DNA of 64,000 nucleotides from Conchocele bisecta (lineage: Eukaryota > Mollusca > Bivalvia > Lucinida > Thyasiridae): assembly GCA_029237695.1 (NCBI GenBank), contig CM055271.1, positions 32,670,462-32,734,461 of the forward strand, in the 5' to 3' direction. This document shows, in pieces, positions 19,201-30,021 of this stretch (position 1 is the stretch's first letter; each line of letters opens with the position of its first letter). The notes beneath the pieces are model-generated. The model saw only the letters and a list, made by a program, of their open reading frames with translations, was not told the DNA's origin and did no database searches. The position numbers and the translations under genes are program-made.

Positions 19201-20250
19201 ACAGATAATACACTCAGTAATACAGGGAGACAGATAATACACTGAGTAATACAGGGAGACAGATAATACACTCAGTAATACAGGGAGACAGATAATACAC
19301 TCAGTAATACAGGGAGACAGATACTCAGTAGGTAGTAGTAAGGGAGTCAAATAATACACTCAGTAATACAGGGAGACAGATACTCAGTAGGTAGTAGTAA
19401 GGGAGACAGATAATACACTCAGTAATACAGGGAGACAGATACTCAGTAGGTAGTAGTAAGGGAGACAGATAATACACTCAGTAATACAGGGAGACAGATA
19501 CTCAGTAGGTAGTAGTAAGGGAGTCAAATAATACACTCAGTAATACATGGAGACAGATACTTTTGTATATTCTGTAGATTTTCTTCCAAAGTAAACATTC
19601 ATTCACCATTACCCCACGTAATTATTGGCATTACTATACGATTTTATATCAGACGTATATGTCTACATTCATATCACGGGCGATAACCGTGTTTCCTTAA
19701 AATGTTAACGGACATTACTATTTCTTCTCTGTATTTATTTTTTGATGTGCAATGATCATACATTATAATATGTCGAACATATTATTATACCAGCACCCCC
19801 CCCCCCCCCCCCCTGCAACGAGTTGTGTGTGTGTGTGTGTGGGGGGGGGGGTATACTGGAGTCAGGTTGTCCGTGCGTCCGTCCGTGCGTGCGTCCGTCC
19901 GTCACTAAACTTAACATCGCAGAAATATGTTATAACTACATATTTAGGGGTACCTGGGCCCACGCTTGGGGTATTCCGTAAGCCTCGCTTACTGATAAAT
20001 CTAGTTTTTTCTGGTGACGTATTTAATTAGTATAAATAATTAAAAAATATCATGCCTCATTTGTATATGAAATTAGTCTGATACCACCGCGAGTCACTAT
20101 CAGTAAAATAAACATTACTAAATGAGTATATCTGTATAGCAGGCACTTGTAATATTTAGAACTGGTGGAATAGTGACACAATTATACACTTAATATATAA
20201 TTCCTACATGTATAAAGAACAGTTTATACCTACTGAGTGTGCATGTACCT
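16218..20250. mobile_element. piggyBac-like MITE copy B, split by an internal minisatellite
   Basis: The left end AGGTGCATGCCCACTCAGTA (from 16218) and the body from about 19565 onward (GGGCGATAACCGTGTTTCC, ACTATCAGTAAAATAAA) to GTGTGCATGTACCT (20250) are one TTAA-family MITE; the flanks are now TGTAA and GTAA. The 3.3-kb array lies between them. A CCCC.../GTGTGT.../GGGG low-complexity patch interrupts the body at 19790-19910. Confidence 0.8.
16236..19559. repeat. 29-bp minisatellite, about 115 copies
   Basis: The unit is built on ATAATACACTCAGTAATACA followed by GGGAGACAG or GGGAGTCAA, two variants that alternate irregularly. A longer variant with ACTCAGTAGGTAGTAGTAAG appears at both margins and once internally near 17870. 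The core word CACTCAGTA is also part of the MITE terminus in which the array sits, so the array probably arose from that terminus. There are no unique spacers, so this is not a CRISPR array. Open frames on the minus strand are by-products. Confidence 0.95.
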
Positions 20251-20759
20251 GTAACTCCAATCTGCCACTGCCATTTGTGTGCTGACAGGTCACATCTTCT
20301 TGTTTCTAATACATCGACATCTATCATTGACCACATGTTGAAGTAGCGGACCAAGGTATATACGTAACAGTGAAACAAAAATAATTTAACAAAAAATCCT
20401 TTACTCCCCGTTTAAACATGAACGTAAATTTGCGTGTGGCTTATCGACTGACCGATCTAAATTACGTTGAATTTTATGACGTAATCTTCGACAAAAATCA
20501 TGACGTCATGATTTTCACAGGTGAAATAGTTTTGACTATTGTCCAGGCACGCGGAACTATTGCCCAGGCACGTCAAAATCCAGGGAATTAGTAAAAACTG
20601 TGGAATATTAACTTATATAGGGAGTTGCCTGTGTAATAACTACTTTTGTTTCCTCTCTTGGGCGGCTGTTATATGGAGGTTGCACTGTATATTAGCCGCC
20701 GTTCTGGATCGTTCCGTTCCGTAGATCCAACTAAACTATCGACTATTCATGCATAAATT
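20251..20759. other. Non-coding interval with a perfect palindrome
   Basis: A 22-bp perfect palindrome AAAATCATGACGTCATGA.. lies at about 20493-20514. Two CCAGGCACG direct repeats follow at 20541-20575. No gene is supported. Confidence 0.5.
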
Positions 20760-20815
20760 ATGTCGTTCTCTTATGTGGCCGTGACTGATGTCGTTCTCTT
20801 ATGTGGCCGTGACTG
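20760..20815. repeat. Exact 28-bp tandem duplication
   Basis: ATGTCGTTCTCTTATGTGGC and its continuation to GACTG are present twice head to tail without change, which implies a recent event. Confidence 0.9.
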
Positions 20816-20961
20816 GAGAAATGGAGCTTATGGGCTTATGGGTTTTGCGACCAGTGCAGACCCAGATCAGCATGTGCATCTGCAATGTTCATCATTCCAT
20901 CAATGAAACAACCGCCATGCTTGTAACAAGAAATGTACGGTAGATCGTTTTCAGACTACCA

Positions 20962-21072
20962 GGGTCCGTTTCAATAAACTTCGCACGACTAAAATGTTCG
21001 TAAGTGCAAATTCAGGATCGTCTGGAAATTTCAATTGATGGATTTACATTTATTGAGCATAAGCTGCATATG
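20962..21072. repeat. Partial copy of palindromic family GGCCCGTTTCAC
   Basis: GGTCCGTTTCAATAAACTTC, then AAAATGTTCGTAAGTGCAAA and ATTTATTGAGCATA match the outer and inner arm of the full copy that follows at 21079. Confidence 0.75.
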
Positions 21073-21078
21073 CCATAT

Positions 21079-21321
21079 GGGGGGCCGTTTCACTAAACTT
21101 CGTACGACTAAAATGTTCATAAGTGCAAAATTATGATAGCCTGTAAATTTCACATCGACATGTTTTCTTGTAGACAATTATTGGATTTACATTTATTGAG
21201 CATAGGCAGCATCTGCAGCCTATGCTCAATAAATGTAAATCCATTAATTAAAATGTCCAGACGATCCTAAATTTTCACTTACGAACATTTTAGTCGTACG
21301 AAGTTTAGTGAAACGGGCCCC
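21079..21321. mobile_element. Palindromic MITE GGGGCCGTTTCACTAAACTT, full copy
   Basis: Arms about 110 bp long begin GGGGCCGTTTCACTAAACTT and end AAGTTTAGTGAAACGGGCCC. The tip is the hairpin GCATAGGCAGCATCTGCAGC. A further full copy lies at 52848-53095. Confidence 0.85.
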
Positions 21322-21609
21322 AGGGGAATAAATCGATGCTGACGAAAAGTGAAAGTGAAAGGGTTTAACGTCTCAGTAACAGCAAAGTTCATGTGATCAT
21401 GCGATAGTTTCTGTAAATGACGTCGTAAGTTGACGAAATTGTCATTCCGCATCTAGCTCTGAAAATTTCGACAACATTTCATGTCATATACGAAAAATAT
21501 CGCAGTTTTCGTCGATATTTTTTTTATGAAAAAATCACACTATTCTCTCCGGTTTCAAGTCTCGTCCGAAGGGCCAGTTGCATGGAAATTCTATGAATGT
21601 ATTTTTCAT

Positions 21610-21688
21610 GACTAGGGCGTGGATTGAACCCACAACCTCTGGCATTGAAGTCCAGTATTCTAGCCTCTATACCACAATTCATCCCCAG
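21610..21688 (-). tRNA. tRNA-like sequence (pseudo-tRNA or SINE head)
   Basis: On the minus strand there is a consensus RNA polymerase III A box (TGGTATAGAGG, 21674-21664) and B box (GGTTCAATCC, 21630-21621) separated by 33 bases, the normal tRNA distance. Between them is an anticodon-type stem CTGG/CCAG with loop CTTCAAT, which would place UCA at the anticodon position. The acceptor arms do not pair and the long variable arm of selenocysteine tRNA is missing, so a working tRNA is unlikely. It is probably a tRNA-derived repeat. Confidence 0.45.
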
Positions 21689-21822
21689 TGGTGAGGGCAG
21701 GGATATTAATATATATGCTGGTAATGTAGCCCCAGAATAGCCCGGGGTGCAGTCTGATCAGTGTATACACGGGTCTAGTGCAGCTTAGCCAGCTAGCATT
21801 GCTAATGGCAAACATAGGAAGC

Positions 21823-22141
21823 TATAATAATACCAATTTATCATGGCATTGTTTACATGCTTGTGCTTACACACAATCAGTTATAAATAATAAAGGGAAT
21901 TCCTTGGGGATTTCCACGTCTGTACAAGACGACGACTAATCATATAGTTATTATCGATGGAAGTTGTCAGATCTGTCCGTAGGTTTTACTGTATAATAAT
22001 ACCACTTTGTCGTGGCGTTGTTTACATGCTTCTGTTTACATAACAATCAGTTATAAATAATAAAGGGAATTCATTCGGGCTTTCCCACGTCTGTACAAGA
22101 CGACGACTAATCATATATGTATTATCGATGGATGTTGTCAG
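21823..22141. repeat. Diverged direct duplication, about 168-bp period
   Basis: Two copies (about 21823-21971 and 21991-22141) share TTGTTTACATGCTT, ATAATAAAGGGAATTC and GTCTGTACAAGACGACGACT in the same order. No gene is present. Confidence 0.8.
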
Positions 22142-22330
22142 TAGCCGATTTCACCAACATTGCAAAGTATACTTTTCTAGCAAAGTATACTTTGAGGGAG
22201 TAATCATTTAATTTTTCCCGAAATGTATTATTTCATATAGAACTAACGACTGCATATATTTGATGATTAAAAGTATACAGAATTATTATACTGAATGTAT
22301 TACATTATCACAGCCATTTTGTAACTAATT
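22139..22330. repeat. Truncated TAGCC-family palindrome
   Basis: The left arm and the ATTATCACAGCCATTTTG centre are present. The right arm is lost. Confidence 0.75.
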
Positions 22331-22695
22331 GTCCGAGTGCATTTGAAGATTATGCATCATTTTAATAATAAAAATTTCGAAGAGAACGTAGTTTTCTTTC
22401 TTATTTTTATTAAATGTTATAAAAAGAACTAAATACAATTTCCGTTGTGGGAATCGAAATCGGAACCCGCTGTATCAAGGCCGTTTCACACTTACACCGA
22501 AACGAAACCGTAAACGGAAACGAAACCGATTTCCATCGTTTCGTTTTCGGGAGGCCTTTCACATTTGAGCCGATTCCGTGGACGAAATCTATGACTACTT
22601 TACACGTTGTGAAATTCTTTGTGTATCACAGATGCATTGCATAGAACTATACTGTATGTGATTCAATTCAGTGATATTTAAGTTAACAATTCAAT

Positions 22696-23943
22696 ATGGA
22701 TGTACATGTAGCCACAGATGACAGTGATGATGAAATGCTACTGATGGGCTATCATATTTTAAGAAGACGTAGGCAAAGAAGAAAATGGGTACATGAAATC
22801 AACACTAGACGTGAAGAATTGGGTGAATACCATAAGCTAATTCAGGAACTAAGAGCACATCCAGACAAATTTTACACATACTTTCGTATGAGCCCGGAAA
22901 AATTTGACGAACTTGTTGAAATATTAACACCTAGGCTCCACCGTCAGACGACACGTTTTAGAAAAACCTATTGGTGTACCTGAACAACTTGCGATATGTT
23001 TGCGCTTTTTAAGTACTGGTGATGCATTTACAACCATCGCATACAGTTTTCGATGTGGCATTAGTACAGTAAGTGATGCTGTCTATGAAGTTTGCGATGC
23101 ATTATGGGAGTCTCTCAGTGACACTTTACTCCCTGTTCCAACTGAAGAATCATGGTTGGAAGGCGCAAGAAGATTTGAAGAAAGATGGAACTTCCCTCAC
23201 TGCATCGGTGCTATCGACGGAAAACATGTGACAATTGAAGCACCTCCAAATTCCGGATCCTTATATTTCAATTATAAGAAGACATTCTCTATAGTGTTGT
23301 TAGCTATAGTAGACGCAGACTACCTATTCACAGCCGTAGATATAGGGAGTTTTGGCAGCAGCAGTGACAGTGGAATTTTAAACAAATGTCCCATGGGGAT
23401 AGCCCTTGAGCAACAACAGTTTAACATACCACCTGCAGAGCCATTACGAAATGCTGAGGAACACGGCCCGTTACCGTATGTGATTGTTGGAGATGAAGGA
23501 TTTCCGCTGAAAGATTACATGCTACGACCATACCCTGGAAAAAACTTATCAGAGGACAAACGTATCTTTAACTACAGGTTGTCGCGCGCTCGACGAATAT
23601 CAGAAAATGCCTTTGGTTTGTTAACTCATCGCTGGAGGATATACAACAGGAGACTACGTTTGCATCCTGACAATGCCACTAAAGTAGTTAAAGGTACAAT
23701 AGTGTTACATAACTTTATCCAAAAGGATTCTATTGGACAACATGGGATGGATGACAGTGGAATGCCACAAGCAGTTTGCGAAGGGAATCAAGAAAATGCT
23801 GGGCTTCACACATACCACAAGTGCCTACACGTAACAGACCAAAGGCACATTCTGTCCAAGTTAGGAATCGGTACAAAGATTACTTCGGTTCAGAGGAAGG
23901 AGCTGTACCATGGCAGTATTCACTAATTCGAGGGGAACGTTAA
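22696..23943 (+). pseudogene. PIF/Harbinger (HARBI1-like) transposase with two frameshifts
   Basis: The N-terminal part (22696 to about 22960) contains RMSPEKFDELVEILTPRL. The frame then shifts at an A-run (22962-22966) and resumes with GVPEQLAICLRFL. The nuclease core is intact: first acidic residue in GAIDGKHV, second in IVGDEGFPL, third in RARRISENAFGLL, the DDE triad that cuts and joins transposon ends. A second shift around 23795-23815 leaves the normal C-terminus (RNRYKDYFGSEEGAVPWQYS) in another frame, ending at the TAA of 23941-23943. Apart from the two small indels the gene is full length (about 400 residues), so the loss looks recent. It faces the MADF-BESS gene, which in this superfamily supplies DNA-binding help. 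Confidence 0.88.
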
Positions 23944-24217
23944 ATGGACGTTCGTATAAAGACGAAAACATAAGTGAATAATGATGTGTATATTCAGGTG
24001 CACAAATGCTACTGAAATAGGAACCTCAATCAAGTTAGTGATATCAAGTAACTGAATGTGTGATATCAAACATTGCGTTTGTGATAGAACATATTCCATT
24101 ATTTGATAGCATATATATGAATCGGTGATATGACAGTCAATAGATTCATAGTGATGTCTTCATCAGAAACTGTAATTAACATTTACAACAGCGTCTCATA
24201 TAAACATCAACTTTATC

Positions 24218-26636
24218 TTAGAGATTGGTATACGTTTGGTATACACCACCATCATTATCATATGATTGTTGAACACTATCAGTATCGCTGCCTGTGCCTC
24301 TATTATTACTGATTGGTGGTTGTTGGTTGAAGACATATCCCTGCTGCTGTGACGCCGGTTGTTGATATGGCACTTGCATACGAAGTTGCTGTTGCCGAGG
24401 CATCTCTCCTCGTGTAGGCGACAGGTCATCCGATTCAAGGAACAACCCTTGAATTGCATACTTTATGCGATTCTTTTTGTTCAGCGGCATTCCCTTAAAA
24501 TTCGGAAGCAAACTCAACAGCCAAAGCTTATCAGCCTCAGCATCCTTATCAGCTTCTGGTTCTTGCTTCTCTTGCTTTTTCTTTAAATATGACATGTACA
24601 ATGATTCCAGCTCATCATTAGGCATACGTTTCTTCTGCCTTCTACCTGGAGTTAACTTCGGACCGACCACTTCTTCTTGCTGTGTAGACGCTCTCGAAGG
24701 TGGTCGAGATGAAGTTCCACTTTCGTCTTCAATGGACGCATCATTATCTGACTGTGACTCATCATCTTGTCCTCCTGGTTCCATCTCTGGAATGTTGCTG
24801 ACTGTACTGAAACACAGAATATATTGTATTAGCACAATCCAACACCCCGCACAGGTGAAAGACCTACGTGGAAACGAAATACACCATAATTTTCCACATT
24901 ATAGGGGGCAATTATGGTGTATTCAGTTCTCAGACGCGTCTTTCACCAGTGCATCCGCGGTGTTCACCCACATGTAGAACAACGTTCTAAAAACGATGAG
25001 CCGATGAGTTAAAGATGGTCGATGTAGACCCTTCCACATGTGAAAGACACGTACCTATGATACAAAGAACTAGAATAGTGCAACACATTAAGACTGAAAA
25101 CGGAATACACCATAATTGCCCACATTATGTGGACAATTATGGTGTATTCCTTTGTCAAATTTAATTTGTTGCATTTTTTTTCTAGTAGCCATGCTCAGCG
25201 GGTTCCATGGATCACACAACCGTGTTGACTTGTATTGCATATTCGAAACTGTACTAGACATATTGTTATATTAAAAATTATGGTGGTAATTGCCATCCCA
25301 GCAAACACACCGTGTCAATACAACGTTGTGGCAATGCTGACACAATGTTGCTGCTACGCTGGCATAATTTTATTATGTTGCGAAAAATAAATTACTGTGT
25401 CAACGTTGTAGAAACGTTGTCTCAAAGCTATTTTGTAATGACGAGAACGTCCTCTGAACATTAACTTGCCATTTAGGGCCTTACAACGGTGTAATGCAGT
25501 GGCGCCACAACATTCGCGCAACGTCTAAAGCACGTTGTAACAACACCCATTTGTTAGCGGATATAACACTCACCTTTTCGGATACTCTGCAGTTGACAGA
25601 AAAGCCAGTATTTTCGCCCACTTCCAAGACTCCATCTTTCCGCGTTTTGAGGCAGAGCCACTGGAAAGTATCTTCGCGTCCTCCCTCATGTACCTCGTAC
25701 GGGTATCTCTCAGGTTGCTCCATACCTTTTTCACACGCTCACCTGATATAAAAGATAAATGTCCTTAAAATTACAACCCCAGGGATGGAAGGCCATCGAG
25801 CCAATTCCACCCTATAAATAACAAATATAAATATAAAAAATATAAGAATTAAAATTACAACTGGGAGCGTATATTTCGTGCGGATGAATAGGCTGATCTG
25901 GAATTACATTGGTTGCATAGGTCACAGCCATTTTGCTTCATTCACAGCCACATAGCAATGTATAAGACGAGGCACAGCCACATACAGGTTTATGATAGTG
26001 ATGCCGCCTTGAAATGGTCATTCAATATACTAGCGGACAGACAGTTCCTAGGTGCGCATGTGCTCATACGTGAAAAAAAGTCTGCTGTATGAGCAATGAC
26101 TACCTGTATTCACATACAACATAGGTAATAATCGCTCATATAGCAAACTATTTTTCACGCACACGCGCACATGGAGAACCGTCAATGTGCACGTCTGCGT
26201 ATGTGTGCAGTGTTGTTGGTAATTATTATAGGTGGTAATCATTGTTTATATAGAAAAAATTGGCTTTCCCGCATACGCACACGAAAACGGACACATGGAA
26301 AACCGGACACTAGCAATGTGATTCCTGAATAAGCACACGCACATGATGAAGAAAGTGTCACCAATTGATTGTCCATCACAGAACAATAATGATAATAATA
26401 CACATGAAAAGCGTTTTAGAAAAGCTAACACGTATAGTACAATAACATGCACATGTATGTATAATTTAGCACAGACCTGATAATTCTACAGACTTCCCGA
26501 TGTTGTTCCATGTCACTTCCTTCAAGTCATGGTCTTTATAGTCGGCCTGAGCCTTGTCCCACAAACATCTGTAGTCTTGCACTTCTAAAATAATCGCCTC
26601 TATTGTCTCGCTTGACAATCCCTTCATGGCTTCCAT
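24218..26636 (-). CDS. MADF-BESS DNA-binding partner of Harbinger, three exons
   Basis: Minus-strand exons 26636-26477, 25742-25574 and 24806-24218 have GT..AG borders (TCAG/GTCTGT, AAAG/GTGAGT; acceptors ATCAG and TTTCAG). Their lengths (160, 169 and 589) join with matching phases to an uninterrupted 305-residue protein. Exons 1 and 2 form a MADF domain (helix with VQDYRCLWDKAQADYKD, then VTWNNIGKSVELSG, then KKVWSNLRDTRTRYMRE and a SWKWAKILAFL helix). Exon 3 has an acidic/serine-rich linker, a basic patch (RRQKKR), a BESS motif (DKLWLLSLLPNFKGMPLNKK) and a glutamine-rich tail. MADF binds DNA and BESS mediates protein contacts. In PIF/Harbinger elements a Myb/MADF-type partner recruits the transposase to DNA. 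Unlike the transposase it shows no lesion. Confidence 0.82.
24873..24924. repeat. Palindrome in Harbinger intron, copy 1
   Basis: The imperfect arms GAAATACACCATAATTTTCC and GGCAATTATGGTGTATTC lie in intron 2 of the MADF-BESS gene and are related to 25102-25150. Confidence 0.75.
25102..25150. repeat. Palindrome in Harbinger intron, copy 2 (near perfect)
   Basis: GGAATACACCATAATTGCCC is mirrored by its inverse with only one or two mismatches and a tiny loop. It lies in the same intron as copy 1, about 180 bases between the two. Confidence 0.85.
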
Positions 26637-26906
26637 GATTACTAATTAAATTATATACAACGCACGTGGTCGTTTATATGCAGTTGTGTAATTTAATTAT
26701 ATGTTGTGTGATGCTGGACAGACCTGGCATAGATGCTATATTTGGCCGCCGAAACAGAAAAATATAAAATCCAATTCGTGCATGTTTTCGTTTCGGCGTT
26801 CGGTTTCGGTTTCGGCGTAGATGTGAAAGCCTCCATAGGGTCCAACGTACTTATATTTTTTCGTTCCGGTTTCGGTTTCGGTTCGGTGTAAGTGTGAAAC
26901 GGCCTT

Positions 26907-27760
26907 AAAAGGTGGCAGGTATACCCATTATACTAGTGGGTCATCTGTTTACATAGCTTTGGTACTGCTTTTATGCACTCGTCAGTACGGTATTATAATA
27001 ATAACAATCACCATGTGATCTATGACGAATGTTGATTTTTAAAAATCATAGCCTTTGTTTACAATACTATTTACAATAATAGCGCGTCAGCACAAAGTGG
27101 CGCACCTATAGTGAATACATTGATAATGGTGAGTCCCGGAATTCCTACGCGTTTCTGTCACAGAGAAATACAAATGTATATAGCGATCTAGGCTGGTAAG
27201 GATAACAATTCAGCAATAGTATATATGTAATGAGAATGGGAGATAGGTGCTGTAGGATTAGCTTACAAGGTACAACAGGGGCCTGGGGGTAAATGACAAA
27301 TTTTGATTGAAGAGAAATCTTTTGTTACTGGTCAAGGATAATCCGTGGTCAGTGAGCTATTTTAGTACTTGTGGGTAGTTCGCAAGTGAGTTTAAATCTT
27401 GTAGAACAGTGTGTGTTGGATGTTTGTGAGAGATGGTTGTGTGAATAGGCATATCTGGCAGCTTGGTCAGAGAGAGAGGGAGAAATACATAAAATCTCAT
27501 TGGATTATTTCATGCTGATGGAAGATGATCAGGTATGTTTAATTAGTCATTAGATGTGTATCGTGCATTGTACTCGCGTGAAATAGGGCGGTCACATGTA
27601 GTTTATTGGAGGGGTAGATAGAATATCGGGGATTGTTCTTTGATTTCAGCAGACGACGGGCTGTCACTAGGGCGTATTTAGAGCAGGGCCATAGGTGTAG
27701 TCGAGATACGAGTCGGGACGTGATCGAGCGTTAGACGAGTCGGGACGTGGTTGAGCGGAT
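26907..27760. other. Non-coding interval
   Basis: No gene, repeat family or motif could be supported over this stretch. Confidence 0.45.
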
Positions 27761-27923
27761 AGATAGCGGTCTACGATGCAGGCGCATCGCCTATCTACAG
27801 TCAGGCATATGCAGGAATCGTGATAGCGGTATACGATGCCATCGCATCGCCTATCTACAGTCAGGCATATGCAGGAATCGTGATAGCGGTATACGATGCC
27901 ATCGCATCGCCTATCTACGGTTG
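27761..27923. repeat. 60-bp tandem repeat, about 2.7 copies
   Basis: The unit contains GATAGCGGTATACGATGCCA and CGCCTATCTACAGTCAGGCA. Two copies are identical and the outer ones diverge. Because 60 is a multiple of three, frames stay open on both strands (a 20-residue CDGIVYRYHDSCICLTVDRR period on the minus strand). I do not take these as genes. Confidence 0.9.
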
Positions 27924-28809
27924 TGTACATGTAGGAAGGTTTCCTGATGTGATCACCTTGCAGGTTACGGCAATATAGTGACGTCAGCGGTGCTATATAT
28001 CTATATACAGTAGTGAACGGAATCGTGGGGATTGTCGGGGAAATACACATATTTCAGTCTTGAAATATCTGGATGTAGAGCAGCCACTACATATTCGGAC
28101 GGATGTTTGACATTTTTGTGGAATGAGTCATAGTGGTATGGAGGGCGCTTTGGGTGCAAATTACTGTTGAGTGGAAATCAGTTACTAGTTGTGAACTTTG
28201 ACATTACATATACCATTGAAGGGATTTCCATTGACTGTATCATTCGGAAGAGACTTCTTATGCGTGTGATCAATGACATTTGGTGATAGGTGGTGGTGAT
28301 AGTAGTAAGGGGGTCACTTTGGGTACAATTTAGCGTATATCAAACATTTAAAGGAACTGTGACTTGTGCGTGATTAAATTACATGTATTTTGATATATAG
28401 TGTTACCATGTGGAAATACCAATTTCAATGATCATTACTTGTGACAATAGTGAAGCCTTAACAGACTAAATTGTATTCTATCTGTGATATTGATGTATGA
28501 TATGTATGAATGATGTGTATGTGTGTGTGAATTCTGTATTGTGTAATACATGCTGTAAATAACATAATTGTACATAAATACATGAAGAAGAAAACCATTG
28601 GCTCAATATCCTAAATCCAATTGAATTCAGACAATGTAGAAGAAGGTGATATATGGTTTCATAATTCTGTACTACTTATTTCCCTTCGCAACTCATTCAT
28701 GAAATATGTATAGTCTTCGTCATTCTGTCATATGAAGTTCGTGAATAATTATGTGTACAAATTTACTGTTTTACTACAAATAGCATAATTCCGATTGCAG
28801 TCCACAAAC
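27924..28809. other. Non-coding interval
   Basis: Mostly GT-rich plus strand with no domain or exon signal recognised. Confidence 0.45.
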
Positions 28810-28819
28810 ACCGAGTGTA

Positions 28820-29035
28820 TGTATCGCATCCGGGCTCTAACAGTTTCCTAGCCTTGCTAATTCTGACACAGGGCCGATTTTCATATTAATCGACCCTACC
28901 CATTTGATATGAAAAGACACTGTCCTCGTATTCTATATTATATCCAGTCAATCATTCTCAGAAACTCGGCGAACCTCGGAATTCCTAGGCGTTTCCTAGA
29001 CTAACCTGATAAAACTTGATATCACAAGACACTAG
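28820..29035. repeat. Diverged GATATC-family composite repeat
   Basis: It contains CAGTTTCCTAGCCTTGCTAA, TTGATATGAAAAGACACTGT and AACTTGATATCACAAGACAC, related to 5533-5690 and 48990-49124 but rearranged. Confidence 0.6.
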
Positions 29036-29036
29036 T

Positions 29037-29344
29037 CTGTAGCCGATTTCATAAAAATTGCAAAGTATACTTATCTAGCAAAGTATACTTTGAGGGAGCA
29101 ATCATTGATTTTTCCGAAATGTATTATTTCACACAGATCTAATTACTGCATATATTTGATGATTAAAACTATGCAGAATTATTATACTGGATTTATTACA
29201 TTATCACAGCCAAAATGGCTGTGATAATGTAATAAATTCAGTATAATATAAAATAATAAATTTATCTTAAAATTGAAAATTTCTCCCTCAAAGTATTCTT
29301 TGCTAGGAAAGTATACTTTGCAATGTTGGTGAAATAGGCTACAG
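29037..29344. mobile_element. Palindromic repeat family TAGCC, full copy
   Basis: It runs from CTGTAGCCGATTTC to GAAATAGGCTACAG. The central perfect hairpin has arms TTATTACATTATCACAGCCA and inverse. Nothing is encoded. Confidence 0.88.
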
Positions 29345-29627
29345 GTATGCCAATGCCTATGACGATGAATGTAAGATAGGGACTGACTCCCATATGTGGA
29401 CACTTTCGGAAAGGCAAATAATTGGCGCCATTTTCTACGGAATATTAATTTCAATACATAATTGTATAAATTGCGTTACTTTGTGCGCAGCCCTCACAAA
29501 TGCAAGTGAAATATTAATCATAATGTTTAAAGCGATCCTTATCGCCTGGTTTGTACGGAGCCCCACAGGGAACGTAAAGTTATTTTTGTTATTAATTCGT
29601 TTCCAAAATAACAATTTAACACGATCT

Positions 29628-30008
29628 AACAATTCGTTCCCTCGAATTAACAATTAGTTCCCACGAATTAACAATTCGTTCCCACGAATTAACAATTCGT
29701 TCCCTCAATTTAACAATTCGTTCCCACGAATTAACTCGTTCCCACGAATTAACAATTCGTTCCCTCAATTTAACAATTCGTTCCCACGAAATAACAATTT
29801 GTTCCCACGGGAACGAATTGTTAATTCGTGGGAATGAATTATTATATCGTGGGAACGAATTGTTAATTCGAGGGAACGAATTGTTAAACTGAGGGAACGA
29901 ATTGTCATTTCGTGGGAACAAATTGTTAATTCCAGGGAACGAATTGCTAATTCGTTGGAACGAATTGTTATATCGACGGAACGAATTGTTAAATTGAGAG
30001 AACGAATA
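29628..30008. repeat. Inverted 21-bp minisatellite (giant palindrome)
   Basis: From 29628 to about 29808 a 21-bp unit around AATTCGTTCCCACGAATTAA is tandemly repeated. From there to 30008 the inverse unit (GGGAACGAATTGTTAATTCG) is repeated the other way, giving a hairpin of roughly 180-bp arms. Each unit is itself partly palindromic. Confidence 0.9.
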
Positions 30009-30021
30009 AATAAAAAAAAAT

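Larger units (their letters stand above)
22477..26906. mobile_element. PIF/Harbinger DNA transposon, complete with both ends
   Basis: The left terminus AAGGCCGTTTCACACTTACA.. (from 22477) is matched in inverse by ..TGTAAGTGTGAAACGGCCTT (to 26906). Just inside both ends lie runs of the words CGAAACCG/CGGTTTCG. Between them are a HARBI1-type transposase on the plus strand and a MADF-BESS gene on the minus strand, converging. That two-gene layout is the one expected for autonomous Harbinger elements. The 3-bp target duplication usual for the family could not be confirmed (left TATC, right AAAA). Confidence 0.85.

Noticed and set aside
16236..19559. Regular repeats resembling a CRISPR array
   Set aside because: Units are contiguous 29-mers without unique spacers, and the genome is eukaryotic; it is a minisatellite.
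19789..19912. C-run, GT-run, G-run and GTCC-rich patch as a possible regulatory or Z-DNA region
   Set aside because: It is ordinary low-complexity DNA within a MITE copy; no regulatory role can be supported.
27667..28050. 127-codon minus-strand frame with repeated CDGIVYRYHDSCICLTVDRR
   Set aside because: Explained by a 60-bp tandem repeat that is open on both strands; no domain, start context or splice sites.
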